NCBI RefSeq assembly: GCF_004792665.1
Contig: NZ_SRZX01000001.1
Coordinates: 124,001-188,000 of the forward strand
Origin: Marinobacter orientalis
GTDB taxonomy: Bacteria; Pseudomonadota; Gammaproteobacteria; Pseudomonadales; Oleiphilaceae
Direction: 5' to 3'
Length of the DNA: 64,000 nucleotides
In this document: positions 46,759 to 55,674 of the stretch, one piece after another
Position numbering within the stretch: the first letter of the stretch is position 1
Layout of the letters: each line of letters starts with the position of its first letter
Translations under genes and position numbers: made by a program
The notes under the pieces: model-generated
Databases searched by the model: none
Seen by the model: the letters and a program-made list of their open reading frames with translations, nothing else
Told to the model about the DNA's origin: nothing

Positions 46759-47799
46759 ATGGGTATTCCAATGACCTCAAAAACCAAGACCAAGACCAAG
46801 ACAAGCCCGAATACGGACGACTATCTGCGGATGTATACCCAGATGGTGCGCATCCGCACCTTCGAGGACAACGCAAACCAGCTTTACCTTGCCGGCAAGA
46901 TGCAGGGACTGACGCACATGTATTCCGGCGAAGAAGCCGTAGCTGTCGGCATCTGTGAGGCTCTGACCGATAACGACCGCATCACCTCAACCCACCGAGG
47001 CCACGGGCATTGCGTAGCCAAGGGTGCAAACTATAAAGAGATGTTCTGCGAATTGCTGGGAAAGCAGGAAGGCTACTGCCGCGGCAAGGGTGGCTCCATG
47101 CATATCGCCGATCAGAGCCACGGCAATCTGGGTGCCAACGCCATTGTCGGCGGCTCCATGGGAATTGCAACCGGCTCGGCGCTGCGCGCCAAGTTACTGG
47201 GCCAGGATGACGTGACCGTCTGCTTCTTCGGAGACGGGGCTACCGCGCAGGGCCTGCTCTACGAGGTAATGAACATGGCCGCGCTGTGGAAGCTGCCGGT
47301 TATCTACGCCTGCGAGAACAACGGTTATTCGGAATACACCAAGACCGAGGAGATCGCAGCCGGCTCAATCACAGCGCGTGCAGAGGCTTTCGGCATCGAG
47401 GCGTTCTCCATTGATGGGCAGGACGTTCTTGGCGTCAACGAACTGAGCAAGAAACTGGTCGCACGGTGCCGCAACAATGAGGGGCCTTTCTTTGTGGAGC
47501 TGATGACTTATCGCTACCACGGCCATCACGTGGGAGACATCAACCGCGAATATTACCGTTCGAAAAAGGAAGAGGCTGACTGGAAGGAAAACCGTGACCC
47601 CATCATTCGATTCCGTGGCTGGCTGGTCGAGCAGGGCATCGCCACCGAAGAAGAGATCGAGACGCTGAACGAACAGATCAAGCAGGATGCCAAAGAAGCC
47701 GTCGCCTATGCCGAAGCCGCCGCCTATCCGGACGTTGCAGAGGTAGACATGCATGTCTACGCGGAAACCGATCCTGCCACGCTGCAAGCCGGAAACTGA
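46759..47799 (+). CDS. TPP-dependent dehydrogenase E1 alpha subunit (acetoin/pyruvate type)
   Basis: A 346-residue E1 alpha. The thiamine-pyrophosphate motif is GDGATAQG (about 155) followed about 27 residues on by ENNGYS; HRGHGHCVAKG and GRGKGGSMH-like GKGGSMHIAD are E1 signatures. AcoA-type acetoin dehydrogenase and PDH-E1 alpha share these. The very N-terminus has a short Lys-Thr repeat encoded by tandem hexanucleotides. ATG 46759 or ATG 46771 could be the start, neither with a strong site. It is 10 bases after DctM and 13 bases before E1 beta. The oxo-acid or acetoin substrate cannot be deduced. Confidence 0.88.
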   Translation: MGIPMTSKTKTKTKTSPNTDDYLRMYTQMVRIRTFEDNANQLYLAGKMQGLTHMYSGEEAVAVGICEALTDNDRITSTHRGHGHCVAKGANYKEMFCELLGKQEGYCRGKGGSMHIADQSHGNLGANAIVGGSMGIATGSALRAKLLGQDDVTVCFFGDGATAQGLLYEVMNMAALWKLPVIYACENNGYSEYTKTEEIAAGSITARAEAFGIEAFSIDGQDVLGVNELSKKLVARCRNNEGPFFVELMTYRYHGHHVGDINREYYRSKKEEADWKENRDPIIRFRGWLVEQGIATEEEIETLNEQIKQDAKEAVAYAEAAAYPDVAEVDMHVYAETDPATLQAGN

Positions 47800-47812
47800 G
47801 GGAGATCACGAT

Positions 47813-48808
47813 ATGAGAGAAATTACACTGTCCCAAGCTGTAAACGAGGCCCTGGCCGAAGAGATGCGGCACGACCCGACAACCTTCATTCTCGGCGAGG
47901 ACGTGGCCGAAGCTGGCACACCCTTCAAGGTACTGTCAGGCCTGGTTGAAGAATTCGGTACCGACCGGGTGATTGACACGCCCATCTCCGAGCCGGGGTT
48001 CGTGGGTATCGCGGTAGGCGCTGCCCTGACCGGCGCACGGCCCATCGTCGATCTGATGTTCGGCGATTTTATCTATCTGGTGATGGATCAGCTCTGCAAC
48101 CAGGCGGCCAAGCAGCAGTACATGTCAGGTGGCAAGCTGAGCGTACCCATGGTACTGCGTACCAATCTGGGCGCCACGCGCCGCTCGGGGGCACAGCACA
48201 GCCAATCCCTGCATGTACTGGTTGCCCATATCCCGGGGCTTAAAGTGGCGTTACCGTCTTCGGCCTATGAAGCCAAAGGGCTGATGAAAACAGCCATCCG
48301 GGATAACAACCCGGTAGTGATCATCGAAGACAAACTGATGTATCAGGACAAGGCACCGGTGCCTGAAGACGAATACCTGATTCCTTTCGGTGAGGCCAAT
48401 ATCAAGCGCGAAGGCAGCGACATCACACTGATCGGCACGTCCTCCATGGTGCAGGTAGCCGAGGCAGCCGCGCGTATTCTGGAAAGCGAAGGCATCAGTG
48501 CTGAGGTGATCGATCCCCGCACAATTGTACCGCTCGATGAGGAGACCCTGCTCAAAAGCGTCCGCAAAACCAGCCGCGCCATCGTCATTGATGAGGGCCA
48601 CCAGAACTATGGCATAACCGGTGAGATCGCCAGTCGCCTCAACGAAAAGGCCTTCTACTATCTCGACGCACCCGTGCTGCGCATGGGAGCAATGGATGTG
48701 CCAGTGCCCTTCAGCCCTGTGCTCGAAGATCTCACAGTACCAACACCAGAACGCGTCGCCGAGAATGCTCGCCGGCTCTGCGCGGGGGAGATGATCCATG
48801 CCGCTTGA
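47813..48808 (+). CDS. TPP-dependent dehydrogenase E1 beta subunit
   Basis: A 331-residue E1 beta. LGEDVAEAGTPFKVLSGL, DTPISEPGFVGIAVGAALTGARPIVDLMF and GITGEIASRL are family signatures of AcoB/PdhB. It pairs with the alpha subunit to complete the TPP site. ATG 47813 has GGGAG 9-10 bases upstream; the upstream in-frame start at 47753 lies in the E1-alpha gene. It overlaps the lipoyl protein gene by 11 bases. Confidence 0.9.
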   Translation: MREITLSQAVNEALAEEMRHDPTTFILGEDVAEAGTPFKVLSGLVEEFGTDRVIDTPISEPGFVGIAVGAALTGARPIVDLMFGDFIYLVMDQLCNQAAKQQYMSGGKLSVPMVLRTNLGATRRSGAQHSQSLHVLVAHIPGLKVALPSSAYEAKGLMKTAIRDNNPVVIIEDKLMYQDKAPVPEDEYLIPFGEANIKREGSDITLIGTSSMVQVAEAAARILESEGISAEVIDPRTIVPLDEETLLKSVRKTSRAIVIDEGHQNYGITGEIASRLNEKAFYYLDAPVLRMGAMDVPVPFSPVLEDLTVPTPERVAENARRLCAGEMIHAA

Positions 48809-50117
48809 CGTCATCATGCCAGCACTCGGGATGGCGCAAGATACGGGTGTCATCCTTACTTGGCACAAATCACCCGGGGACCCCGTTTCAGAAGGGGAGG
48901 CACTGTTTGAAGTGGAAACCGATAAAGCAGCGATGGAAGTCGAAGCACAGGGTTCAGGCTTCCTGACCGACGTTACCGCCACCGCTGGCGAAGAAGTGCC
49001 GGTGGGACGGGTAGTCGCACGCATCTCCGAAACACCCGAGGAAACCGGAACCACGCCTGACATTGCCCAGGAAAAGCCCACGGAGCCTGATGATCAGACC
49101 AGTTCCGCCATTCCCGAAGGCGAACAGGTCATTATGCCCGCGCTGGGCATGGCACAGGATGCCGGCCTGATCGTTGCGTGGCGCAAATCGCCCGGCGATC
49201 CCGTAACCGCCGGCGAAATTCTGTTCGAAGTGGAAACTGACAAGTCCATCGTGGAAGTCGATGCCGGCCACGACGGCTTCATCGCGGCGCTGTTGGCCGA
49301 GGCTGGAGAAGAGGCACCGGTCGGTGACGTAATCGCCATCATTTCCAGCAAAAAGCCAGAAGCGCCTGTCCGGCGCAGTCTCAAGGCTCGCGGAACCGCG
49401 ACACCAGCCGAAGCCGCACCAGCGGCAGAACCGGCGCCCGCTAAAAAGTCGGCTTCAAAAGCTCCTGAATCGCGCCCGACACAGCAGGCTGCTCCAGCAA
49501 TGGGCGGCCGGATCCTGGCATCACCCAAAGCACGGCGACTGGCCCTCGAGCGGGGTCTGGATCTGGCTCGACTGGTCGAACAAGGCTATCCGCAACCCTA
49601 CCATGTCAAGGATCTGGAAGTTCTGGAGAGCCTGCCGAAGGCGACTGCTTCGCAACTTTCCACTGCCGCCCCTGGTCGTTACCTGTCTGCCGAGGTGACC
49701 GCGGATGGCTTCGGCGAGTTTGCTGTATGGGCTGCCAAAGAGGCCGGCCTGACGGATGCGGGCTCCCTGCTGGCAGCTTTCGCAGGATCAAGCCTGGGCC
49801 GGAAAGATGCAATCGTGGCGCTGGAAGCTTTTGGCAAGACACGTATTTTTGCGATGCACGGAAGACGACTGAGCGACCTCGCCGAGGCCGAACCTGAGGC
49901 CGCGCCCGATCTGCGGCTGCGCGATTTGCGATTTGGCCGCCTGAGCACGATTCAGGCGGGCCCTGAGGATACGCCGGTGCTCAGTGTCCTGACCTCGGGT
50001 GCGGGGCTGAAGCTGACACTGGAATGTTCCGCAGAGCAACTGGATGCCTCTGCGGCCATTACCCTTCTTTCCGATTTTGCAGGTCGAATGGAGCAGCCGC
50101 TCCGTCATCTGCTTTGA
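48798..50117 (+). CDS. Double-lipoyl E2-like protein with vestigial acyltransferase domain
   Basis: A 439-residue protein. Lipoyl domain 1 is residues 1-77 with ETDKAAMEVE (Lys43); domain 2 is about 110-187 with ETDKSIVEVD. A proline/alanine-rich linker follows, then a peripheral-subunit-binding domain (ILASPKARRLALERGLDLARL, near 235-255). The last 140 residues resemble the E2 acyltransferase fold (ending AGRMEQPLRHLL) but lack the HxxxDG catalytic motif. It carries swinging arms while catalysis is on the next protein. It is coupled by 11 bases to E1 beta. Confidence 0.82.
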   Translation: MPLDVIMPALGMAQDTGVILTWHKSPGDPVSEGEALFEVETDKAAMEVEAQGSGFLTDVTATAGEEVPVGRVVARISETPEETGTTPDIAQEKPTEPDDQTSSAIPEGEQVIMPALGMAQDAGLIVAWRKSPGDPVTAGEILFEVETDKSIVEVDAGHDGFIAALLAEAGEEAPVGDVIAIISSKKPEAPVRRSLKARGTATPAEAAPAAEPAPAKKSASKAPESRPTQQAAPAMGGRILASPKARRLALERGLDLARLVEQGYPQPYHVKDLEVLESLPKATASQLSTAAPGRYLSAEVTADGFGEFAVWAAKEAGLTDAGSLLAAFAGSSLGRKDAIVALEAFGKTRIFAMHGRRLSDLAEAEPEAAPDLRLRDLRFGRLSTIQAGPEDTPVLSVLTSGAGLKLTLECSAEQLDASAAITLLSDFAGRMEQPLRHLL

Positions 50118-50138
50118 GCTATGGAGTGGAAGCCAATC

Positions 50139-51023
50139 ATGACAGACATTATCGCACCACCTTCGGTTCGGGCACTGGCCCGGGAAAAGGGTATCAATCT
50201 CGAGGCACTTGCCCGTGATCTGGGACGCATGAATATCGTGCGTGAGGATCTTGATGACAAAAAACCAACGGCGGCCAACGGCCCGGGCGACGACACATCG
50301 CTCTGGGATGTGGATCATTCCCGGCATGGCAAGGTAGTTGAAGAACCCATGAGCCGTTTCGCACAAGTGGCCGCCACCAACCTGGCTGCTGCACAGAGGC
50401 TTATCCCCGCAGTGACACATCACGAGCGCGCCGATATAAGTGCAGTTGAGGCCTGGCGCCGCGAGCTGAAACCCGAGGCGCAGGCCCGCGGGGTGAAGCT
50501 GACCGCACTCGCCTTCCACGTTGTGGCGCTGGCCCGCTGCCTGCAGGAATTCCCGCGCTTCAATGCCTCACTTTCAGCTGACGGCAAGACACTGGTACTC
50601 AAAGAGTATGTGCACATTGGTATCGCCGTAGATACCGCTCACGGGCTGATGGTGCCAGTAATCCGCGATGCTGAAACCAAGGGGCTTTGGCAGATCGGGA
50701 CGGAAATCGCTGATCTGGCCAGCCGCGCGCAGGGCCGCAAGGTTGGCGCTGACGAAATGGGAGGGGCGTCCATGACCATCACGAATCTGGGAGGCATCGG
50801 CGGCATTGGCTTCACCCCCATCGTCAATCCGCCCGAAGTGGCGATCCTGGGACTCACCCGCCCCGAAACCATACCGGTCTGGAGTGGCGACGCTTTCCAG
50901 CCCGTCCCGATGGTTTCTGTGGACCTGAGCTACGACCACCGGGTGATCAATGGGGCTGACGCTGCTCGTTTTTCTGCACGCTATTCATCCCTGCTATCCG
51001 ATCCACGGCGGATGATGGTGTGA
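50139..51023 (+). CDS. 2-oxoacid dehydrogenase E2 acyltransferase without lipoyl domain
   Basis: A 294-residue E2. Residues 1-40 form a peripheral-subunit-binding domain (PSVRALAREKGINLEAL). From about 65 on is the CoA-acyltransferase domain with the catalytic YDHRVINGADAARF near the end (His/Asp of HxxxD) and GGIGGIGFTPIVNPPE, which shapes the active site. No lipoyl domain is present, so it must use the arms of the preceding protein. ATG 50139 is preferred; ATG 50121 is in frame. It is the last gene before a terminator-like hairpin. No dihydrolipoyl dehydrogenase gene follows. Confidence 0.87.
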   Translation: MTDIIAPPSVRALAREKGINLEALARDLGRMNIVREDLDDKKPTAANGPGDDTSLWDVDHSRHGKVVEEPMSRFAQVAATNLAAAQRLIPAVTHHERADISAVEAWRRELKPEAQARGVKLTALAFHVVALARCLQEFPRFNASLSADGKTLVLKEYVHIGIAVDTAHGLMVPVIRDAETKGLWQIGTEIADLASRAQGRKVGADEMGGASMTITNLGGIGGIGFTPIVNPPEVAILGLTRPETIPVWSGDAFQPVPMVSVDLSYDHRVINGADAARFSARYSSLLSDPRRMMV

Positions 51024-51382
51024 GACGAGTTCAGCGATAGCCTGCAAATGTACCCCCGGCGATTTTGCCTGCCAAGGCGCCGGGTTACTTTTGAATAGCG
51101 TGTCGCAACGGCCCTCAGCAAGATTTTGCTTGTTGTCATTCAGGCGCTCGCTGCCTCCATCCGGACCGCATGCGCAGGAAACGTATCTCAGGGCTCTGAG
51201 TTACCTGTCAGTGTAGTTCAGGAAACTGACAGGAGTTTATTCTCCGCCGTTTGATAGACCTCACTATTTTCAGGCAGACTAATCACAACTTTTACAATCC
51301 CGCACGGCTGATGTGCTGATGTTCCGAGGGTACACTTCACCACAGCCCCTATCGATAACCCCTATATGGTGTTTTAGCTGGA
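51024..51382. other. Intergenic region after the dehydrogenase operon
   Basis: About 360 bases with no gene that I can support. It holds a GC-rich hairpin (51055-51084) and a second inverted repeat, CCTGTCAGT at 51204-51212 with ACTGACAGG at 51225-51233, of unknown role. The promoter of the GGDEF gene is expected at its right end. Confidence 0.5.
51055..51093 (+). terminator. Probable terminator of the dehydrogenase operon
   Basis: CCCGGCG (51055-51061) pairs with CGCCGGG (51078-51084), with an inner GCC/GGC pairing in the loop, then TTACTTTTG. It lies 32 bases after the E2 stop. Confidence 0.6.
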
Positions 51383-52348
51383 ATGGATTATTCGGAGCCC
51401 CTGAATGAAGCCGCACGAGTCCAACAACTGCGCAGCCTGAATATTCTTGATACCAAGCCTGAAGAACGCTTTGACCGGCTCACCCGTCTGGCCAAACGGC
51501 TATTCAGCGTACCGGTTGCACTGGTCTCCTTAGTGGATAGTGACCGCCTGTGGCTCAAGTCAAAAATCGGAATGACGGTTTGTGAAGTTCCCCGATCAGT
51601 TTCGTTTTGTGGACACGCAATCCTGAAAAATGATGCATTTGTCGTCCCCAACCTTGCGCTGGACGAGCGTTTTGCTGAAAACGAACTGGTCACTGGCTCT
51701 CAGCATCTCCGTTTTTACGCAGGCTATCCGATCAGGAATCTGGAGGGAAGCCCCCTTGGCACCCTCTGTATCATTGATTATGAGCCAAGAGAGTTCAGCG
51801 ACGAAGATGCTGCAGCCCTGAGGGATCTGGCAGAGCTGGCTGAGAGTGAACTGATTGCCACACAAATGGCAATCGAGGACGAATTAACCCACCTGCCCAA
51901 TCGCCGAGGCTTTCTTTACCAGGCCCAGAATACCGTGAACCTTTGCTATCGCCTCTCTAAACCGGCTTCTCTGGTGTTTCTGGACCTGACCCGGTTCAAG
52001 CAGATCAATGATACTTTTGGCCATGAAGAAGGCGACCTCGCGTTAAAAGCCTTCGCCAACGTCCTCAGACAAATCGCCCGCGAATCAGATTTACCTGCTC
52101 GTCTGGGGGGTGATGAGTTCGTCATCCTCCTGACCGATACCCCGTCAGCCGAGGCGCACGATTTCATTTATCGCCTGCGCCAGGCACTTGATATCTTTAA
52201 TGCCCAGGCACAGCGCGGCTATGAAATCGCTTTCAACCAAGGAATCGTCGAGCTGGATCTGGAAAGAGAGCATGAAATATCAGCTTTGCTGAAGCAGGCT
52301 GACGCTCTGATGTACGAGCATAAGTCTTCAGGCAGACCCCACTCCTGA
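51383..52348 (+). CDS. GAF-GGDEF diguanylate cyclase
   Basis: A 321-residue protein. Residues about 20-160 form a GAF domain (FDRLTRLAKRLFSVPVALVSLVD, with Cys76 in SFCGHAIL). Residues about 165-320 are GGDEF with the intact active site GGDEF at 242-246 and the inhibitory RxxD site RESD at 233-236. It should make cyclic di-GMP from GTP in response to a ligand or redox state and feed back on its product. DELTHLPNRRGF is the normal domain start. It stands alone after the catabolic regulon. Confidence 0.9.
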   Translation: MDYSEPLNEAARVQQLRSLNILDTKPEERFDRLTRLAKRLFSVPVALVSLVDSDRLWLKSKIGMTVCEVPRSVSFCGHAILKNDAFVVPNLALDERFAENELVTGSQHLRFYAGYPIRNLEGSPLGTLCIIDYEPREFSDEDAAALRDLAELAESELIATQMAIEDELTHLPNRRGFLYQAQNTVNLCYRLSKPASLVFLDLTRFKQINDTFGHEEGDLALKAFANVLRQIARESDLPARLGGDEFVILLTDTPSAEAHDFIYRLRQALDIFNAQAQRGYEIAFNQGIVELDLEREHEISALLKQADALMYEHKSSGRPHS

Positions 52349-52459
52349 AGCAAGAGAGACTCTCGCAAGGAGCAAAAAACCGGGTACTGTGCAGCTGGTC
52401 CGGCAAAGGGTATTGTTGGTAAACAGGCCTGACCACCTCTGACGACTGGAGGCAGCATT

Positions 52460-53329
52460 GTGTTTAAGGGGTGTTGTTTTCAAACCACAGATCGAGCGAC
52501 ATCGTGGTTTTATCCACTGGTGGTTGTTCTGGTAGCTGCCCTGGTCCTGCCCCGCGCCGTCCAGGCCTCAAGCGATTTCTATCTGCTGTACCGCCAGTGG
52601 CAGCCTTACGACTGGCCGCAGAATGTGCCAACGGCCACCGAAGTGAGCCGTTCCCAGCGTGGCGCGGGCTGGCATCGACGGAGCGCTGCCGGCGAGTTCG
52701 GCGTTGATTACGACTATCAGCCCCTGCGCATACGCACCGGTGAACCGGCGCACAATGGCCACCTGCACCGGTTAACCTTCGGCAGCCAATGGCAACACCG
52801 GCTTTACCGCGTGGAAGCCCGGGCCGGTTTTGCCGGTACATCAAACATATTCAAGTATCAGGAATTTCATGGTGATGTGGTGAATGGTCGGGTGGCGATG
52901 TTCCGCGCCGTGGATGAAGCCTCGCCCCTGAGCCTGGGGATCGGCGGCGATCATCGTTTCGGTTCTTTCCGCTGGCTTCCCAGAGTGCGTTGGCAGCACG
53001 CCAGCGATAGTGGCCACTGGCTGATCGATCTGCCTGTCATGCTGCGATGGCAAAGCCCCGGTCAGCTCTGGCAGCTTCGGCTGGAACGCAAAGGGGATCG
53101 CTGGGCCACTCTTGACGGGGCGCGGGAGATCAAAAGCACGCTTTACCTGCGCGAATGGAGAGCGGAGCTGACATACCGCGTACGCTCTGCCGGAAAATTC
53201 TGGCCAGCCGTGGTTCTGGGGCTTGGCGCCAGCATCGACACCCGCGTCCGGTATCGGGACCTGGTGGCGGGCACCCTGGATCAGCGTCTGGGCGATGCCC
53301 TGCTGGGGAGTATAAGGCTCGGCTGGTAG
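52460..53329 (+). CDS. Hypothetical exported beta-barrel-like protein
   Basis: A 289-residue protein with an N-terminal hydrophobic segment (FYPLVVVLVAALVLP) and a likely cleavage at VQA-SS. The rest has alternating hydrophobic residues, many Trp, Arg and Tyr, and ends GSIRLGW, like a small outer-membrane barrel ending in an aromatic residue. I do not recognise the family. The start is GTG 52460 with GGAGG 8-9 bases before it. Confidence 0.6.
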   Translation: MFKGCCFQTTDRATSWFYPLVVVLVAALVLPRAVQASSDFYLLYRQWQPYDWPQNVPTATEVSRSQRGAGWHRRSAAGEFGVDYDYQPLRIRTGEPAHNGHLHRLTFGSQWQHRLYRVEARAGFAGTSNIFKYQEFHGDVVNGRVAMFRAVDEASPLSLGIGGDHRFGSFRWLPRVRWQHASDSGHWLIDLPVMLRWQSPGQLWQLRLERKGDRWATLDGAREIKSTLYLREWRAELTYRVRSAGKFWPAVVLGLGASIDTRVRYRDLVAGTLDQRLGDALLGSIRLGW

Positions 53330-53409
53330 AGCAGGGCCCGGAAAAACAGACCTGAAAACATTTACGTTTTCTGATCATTCTATTTTCTGATTATAAGGAG
53401 CCAGGACAC

Positions 53410-54177
53410 ATGACACAGCAAACCCCGGTCATACTCATAACCGGCGGCGCCCAGGGCATCGGTAAGGGCATTGCCGCCTGTTTTCTGGACAAGGACTGGC
53501 GGGTGGTGGTCCTGGACCAGGATGCAGACGCAATCAAGGTATGCGGGCAGGATCTCGGCAATCCGGATAACCTGCACCTGATCAAAACAGACGTGTCCCG
53601 TGAGTCAGAAGTGGTCTCCGCCGTGGCCGAGGCCGTGCAATGGGGTCAGCGACTGGACGCGCTCGTCAATAATGCGGGACTCGCGGATCCGGATACCGGC
53701 CCCATAGAGATGCTTGAACTGGCCCAATGGCAGCGGCGAATCGACGTTAATCTGACCGGCGCCTTCCTGATGGCAAAGCATACGGTGCCCCATCTTCGCC
53801 AAAGCCGGGGCAGCATCGTCAACATGGCCTCCACCCGCGCCCTGCAGTCCGAGCCCGATAGCGAGGCTTATGCTGCCAGCAAGGGTGGCCTGATCGCCCT
53901 GACCCACGCTCTGGCTGTGAGTCTGGGCCCGGCTGTCCGGGCCAACAGCATCAGCCCGGGCTGGATCGATGTCCGGGCGTGGCAGGCCCATGCGCCCTCC
54001 ACGCCGCAGCCCCTGTCGGCCTCCGATCACGAACAGCACCCCAGTGGCCGCGTTGGCACACCTGGTGACGTAGCGGCCATGGTGGCCTACCTGGTTTCGC
54101 CTGATGCGCACTTTGTGACTGGCCAGAACTTCGTGATCGACGGCGGCATGACCCGCAAGATGATTTACCGGGATTAA
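53410..54177 (+). CDS. Classical SDR oxidoreductase
   Basis: A 255-residue SDR. ITGGAQGIGKGIA (about 10-22) is the cofactor loop, NNAG is present, and the catalytic site is MAST...YAASKGG. Asp in VLDQDAD points to NAD. It ends FVIDGGMTRKMIYRD, a common form in gammaproteobacterial proteins of unknown substrate. GGAG lies upstream of ATG 53410. Its stop overlaps that of the YqeY-like gene by 4 bases. Confidence 0.86.
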   Translation: MTQQTPVILITGGAQGIGKGIAACFLDKDWRVVVLDQDADAIKVCGQDLGNPDNLHLIKTDVSRESEVVSAVAEAVQWGQRLDALVNNAGLADPDTGPIEMLELAQWQRRIDVNLTGAFLMAKHTVPHLRQSRGSIVNMASTRALQSEPDSEAYAASKGGLIALTHALAVSLGPAVRANSISPGWIDVRAWQAHAPSTPQPLSASDHEQHPSGRVGTPGDVAAMVAYLVSPDAHFVTGQNFVIDGGMTRKMIYRD

Positions 54178-54629
54178 CTCGCCAGCGCGTCCCTCACCTT
54201 CTTGCTCACGTGGCCCATTTCAACACGCCCAAGCACCTGGGGACGCAGTTCCTTCATGACACGATTCATATCCTGCATTCCCTGGGCATCCGTTGAGCTG
54301 ATTGCCACACGGATCAGGCCGTCCAGGTCGTCCTCGGTCAGGGCCTCAGGCATGAATTCCTCGATATACACCATTTCTGCCCGTTCCTTGTCGCCCAGAT
54401 CCTCGCGACCGGCATCATCGTACTGACTGGCGGCATCGCGGCGCTGTTTGAGCATTTTGTCCAGCACTTCCAGCACATCCTCATCACTCAGCTCGCGGCG
54501 CTCATCGATCTCGATCTGTTTGATTGCGGCCTGAGCCATACGCAGGGTCGCAAGCTTGAGTTTATCGGTTTTCCGCATTGCGTCTTTCACTGCGTTGTTC
54601 AGTTGTTCCTTGAGCGATACTTCCGCCAT
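54174..54629 (-). CDS. GatB/YqeY domain protein
   Basis: A 151-residue protein all made of the YqeY/GatB tail fold: LKEQLNNAVKDAMRKTDKLKLATLRM at the start, then YDDAGREDLGDKERAEMVYIEEFMPEAL, and GRVEMGHVSKKVRDAL at the end. It is normally found near rpsU and dnaG and may bind tRNA, though its role is not settled. It lies alone here, converging on the SDR gene. Confidence 0.88.
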   Translation of the reverse strand: MAEVSLKEQLNNAVKDAMRKTDKLKLATLRMAQAAIKQIEIDERRELSDEDVLEVLDKMLKQRRDAASQYDDAGREDLGDKERAEMVYIEEFMPEALTEDDLDGLIRVAISSTDAQGMQDMNRVMKELRPQVLGRVEMGHVSKKVRDALAS

Positions 54630-54801
54630 AGTCTGTCTCCTGTCCTGAGAATTAAGTGGGCTGAATTCATATTAAGCCTGTAACTAGGTGTAACGGAAAA
54701 TCGGCGCAGATTCAATCGTGAACAATCAAGGAGAGGAATGGGTCTATTCTGTTAAAATGTCTTTGAAGCTTTCCCGCTGTCACTGCAACAGGCGCTGATC
54801 C

Positions 54802-55674
54802 ATGAAACTCAACCCCTTTAATACCCGTATCGGTCTGGCGCTGGGGGGCGGCGCTGCCAAGGGCATTGCTCATATTGGCGTTTTGAAGGCCTTCGAGGAA
54901 GAGAAAATCCGGATTCATTGTATTTCAGGAACCAGTGCCGGGGCATTGATTGCCAGTTATTACGCTTTCGGCCGCCCGGCAGAGTCCATACTTTCGATCT
55001 GTTCCACGCTGAATCTCTCCAGGATCATCAACTTTACCCTGAAGCGCGGCGGCCTATTCAGCACGGATTCCATCCGGGAGATGATCCATCGTGATCTGGG
55101 GGATTGCAGGATCGAAGATGCCGGCATTCCGCTGGCGATTTGCGCAACGGATATCGAAACCGGCGAGCAGTTGATATTCCGGGAAGGCAACCTGGCGGAT
55201 GCCGTTTGTGCATCCATGGCTGTGCCCGGACTGTTTGTGCCGGTGGAGGTAGATGGCCGCATTCTGGTAGATGGCGGGCTGGTTGAAAATGTCCCGCTTT
55301 CGCCGCTGGCGAAAATGGGGGCGGGTATTACCGTGGCGATTGACCTGAGCCATGTCAGCCGATACCCGAAACCGGTAGATACGCTTGATGTGATCAGTAA
55401 TGCCATCAACATTGCTATCGACTTCAGTACCCGCAAGCAGCTGAAAAAGGCAGACATAGCGGTACCGCTGGACCTGAGCGGTTACAGTCTCACCAACAAC
55501 GCCGACTGCGTGGAAGAGCTTTACATGGAAGGCTACCGGCCCATGCAGAAAAAGATCCGCCAGGTGCTGTGGTATAAGCGGATGAATGTTGTTATCAGCC
55601 TCGTGAAAGCGGTCGGGAAAGTGCTGCCCTTCAAGGTGCCCGAGGTTCTCAAAGGCCTCAAACGCCTCACATGA
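54802..55674 (+). CDS. Patatin-like phospholipase
   Basis: A 290-residue patatin fold. GGGAAKG (15-21) is the oxyanion loop, GTSAG carries Ser45, and Asp157 in VDGG completes the dyad. These mark it as a lipid acyl hydrolase of the RssA type, acting probably on membrane phospholipids or lysolipids. It lacks a signal peptide. Its stop overlaps the stop of the small convergent gene at 55667-55846 by 8 bases. Confidence 0.88.
   Translation: MKLNPFNTRIGLALGGGAAKGIAHIGVLKAFEEEKIRIHCISGTSAGALIASYYAFGRPAESILSICSTLNLSRIINFTLKRGGLFSTDSIREMIHRDLGDCRIEDAGIPLAICATDIETGEQLIFREGNLADAVCASMAVPGLFVPVEVDGRILVDGGLVENVPLSPLAKMGAGITVAIDLSHVSRYPKPVDTLDVISNAINIAIDFSTRKQLKKADIAVPLDLSGYSLTNNADCVEELYMEGYRPMQKKIRQVLWYKRMNVVISLVKAVGKVLPFKVPEVLKGLKRLT

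Noticed and set aside
48798..50117. Calling the lipoyl protein a pseudogene because its acyltransferase motif is lost
   Set aside because: The frame is complete, both lipoyl lysines and the binding domain are intact, and the following gene supplies the missing activity.
51204..51233. Inverted repeat CCTGTCAGT/ACTGACAGG as a second operator or terminator
   Set aside because: It lacks the central CG of the LacI sites and has no T-run, and nothing else in the window matches it, so no role is assigned.
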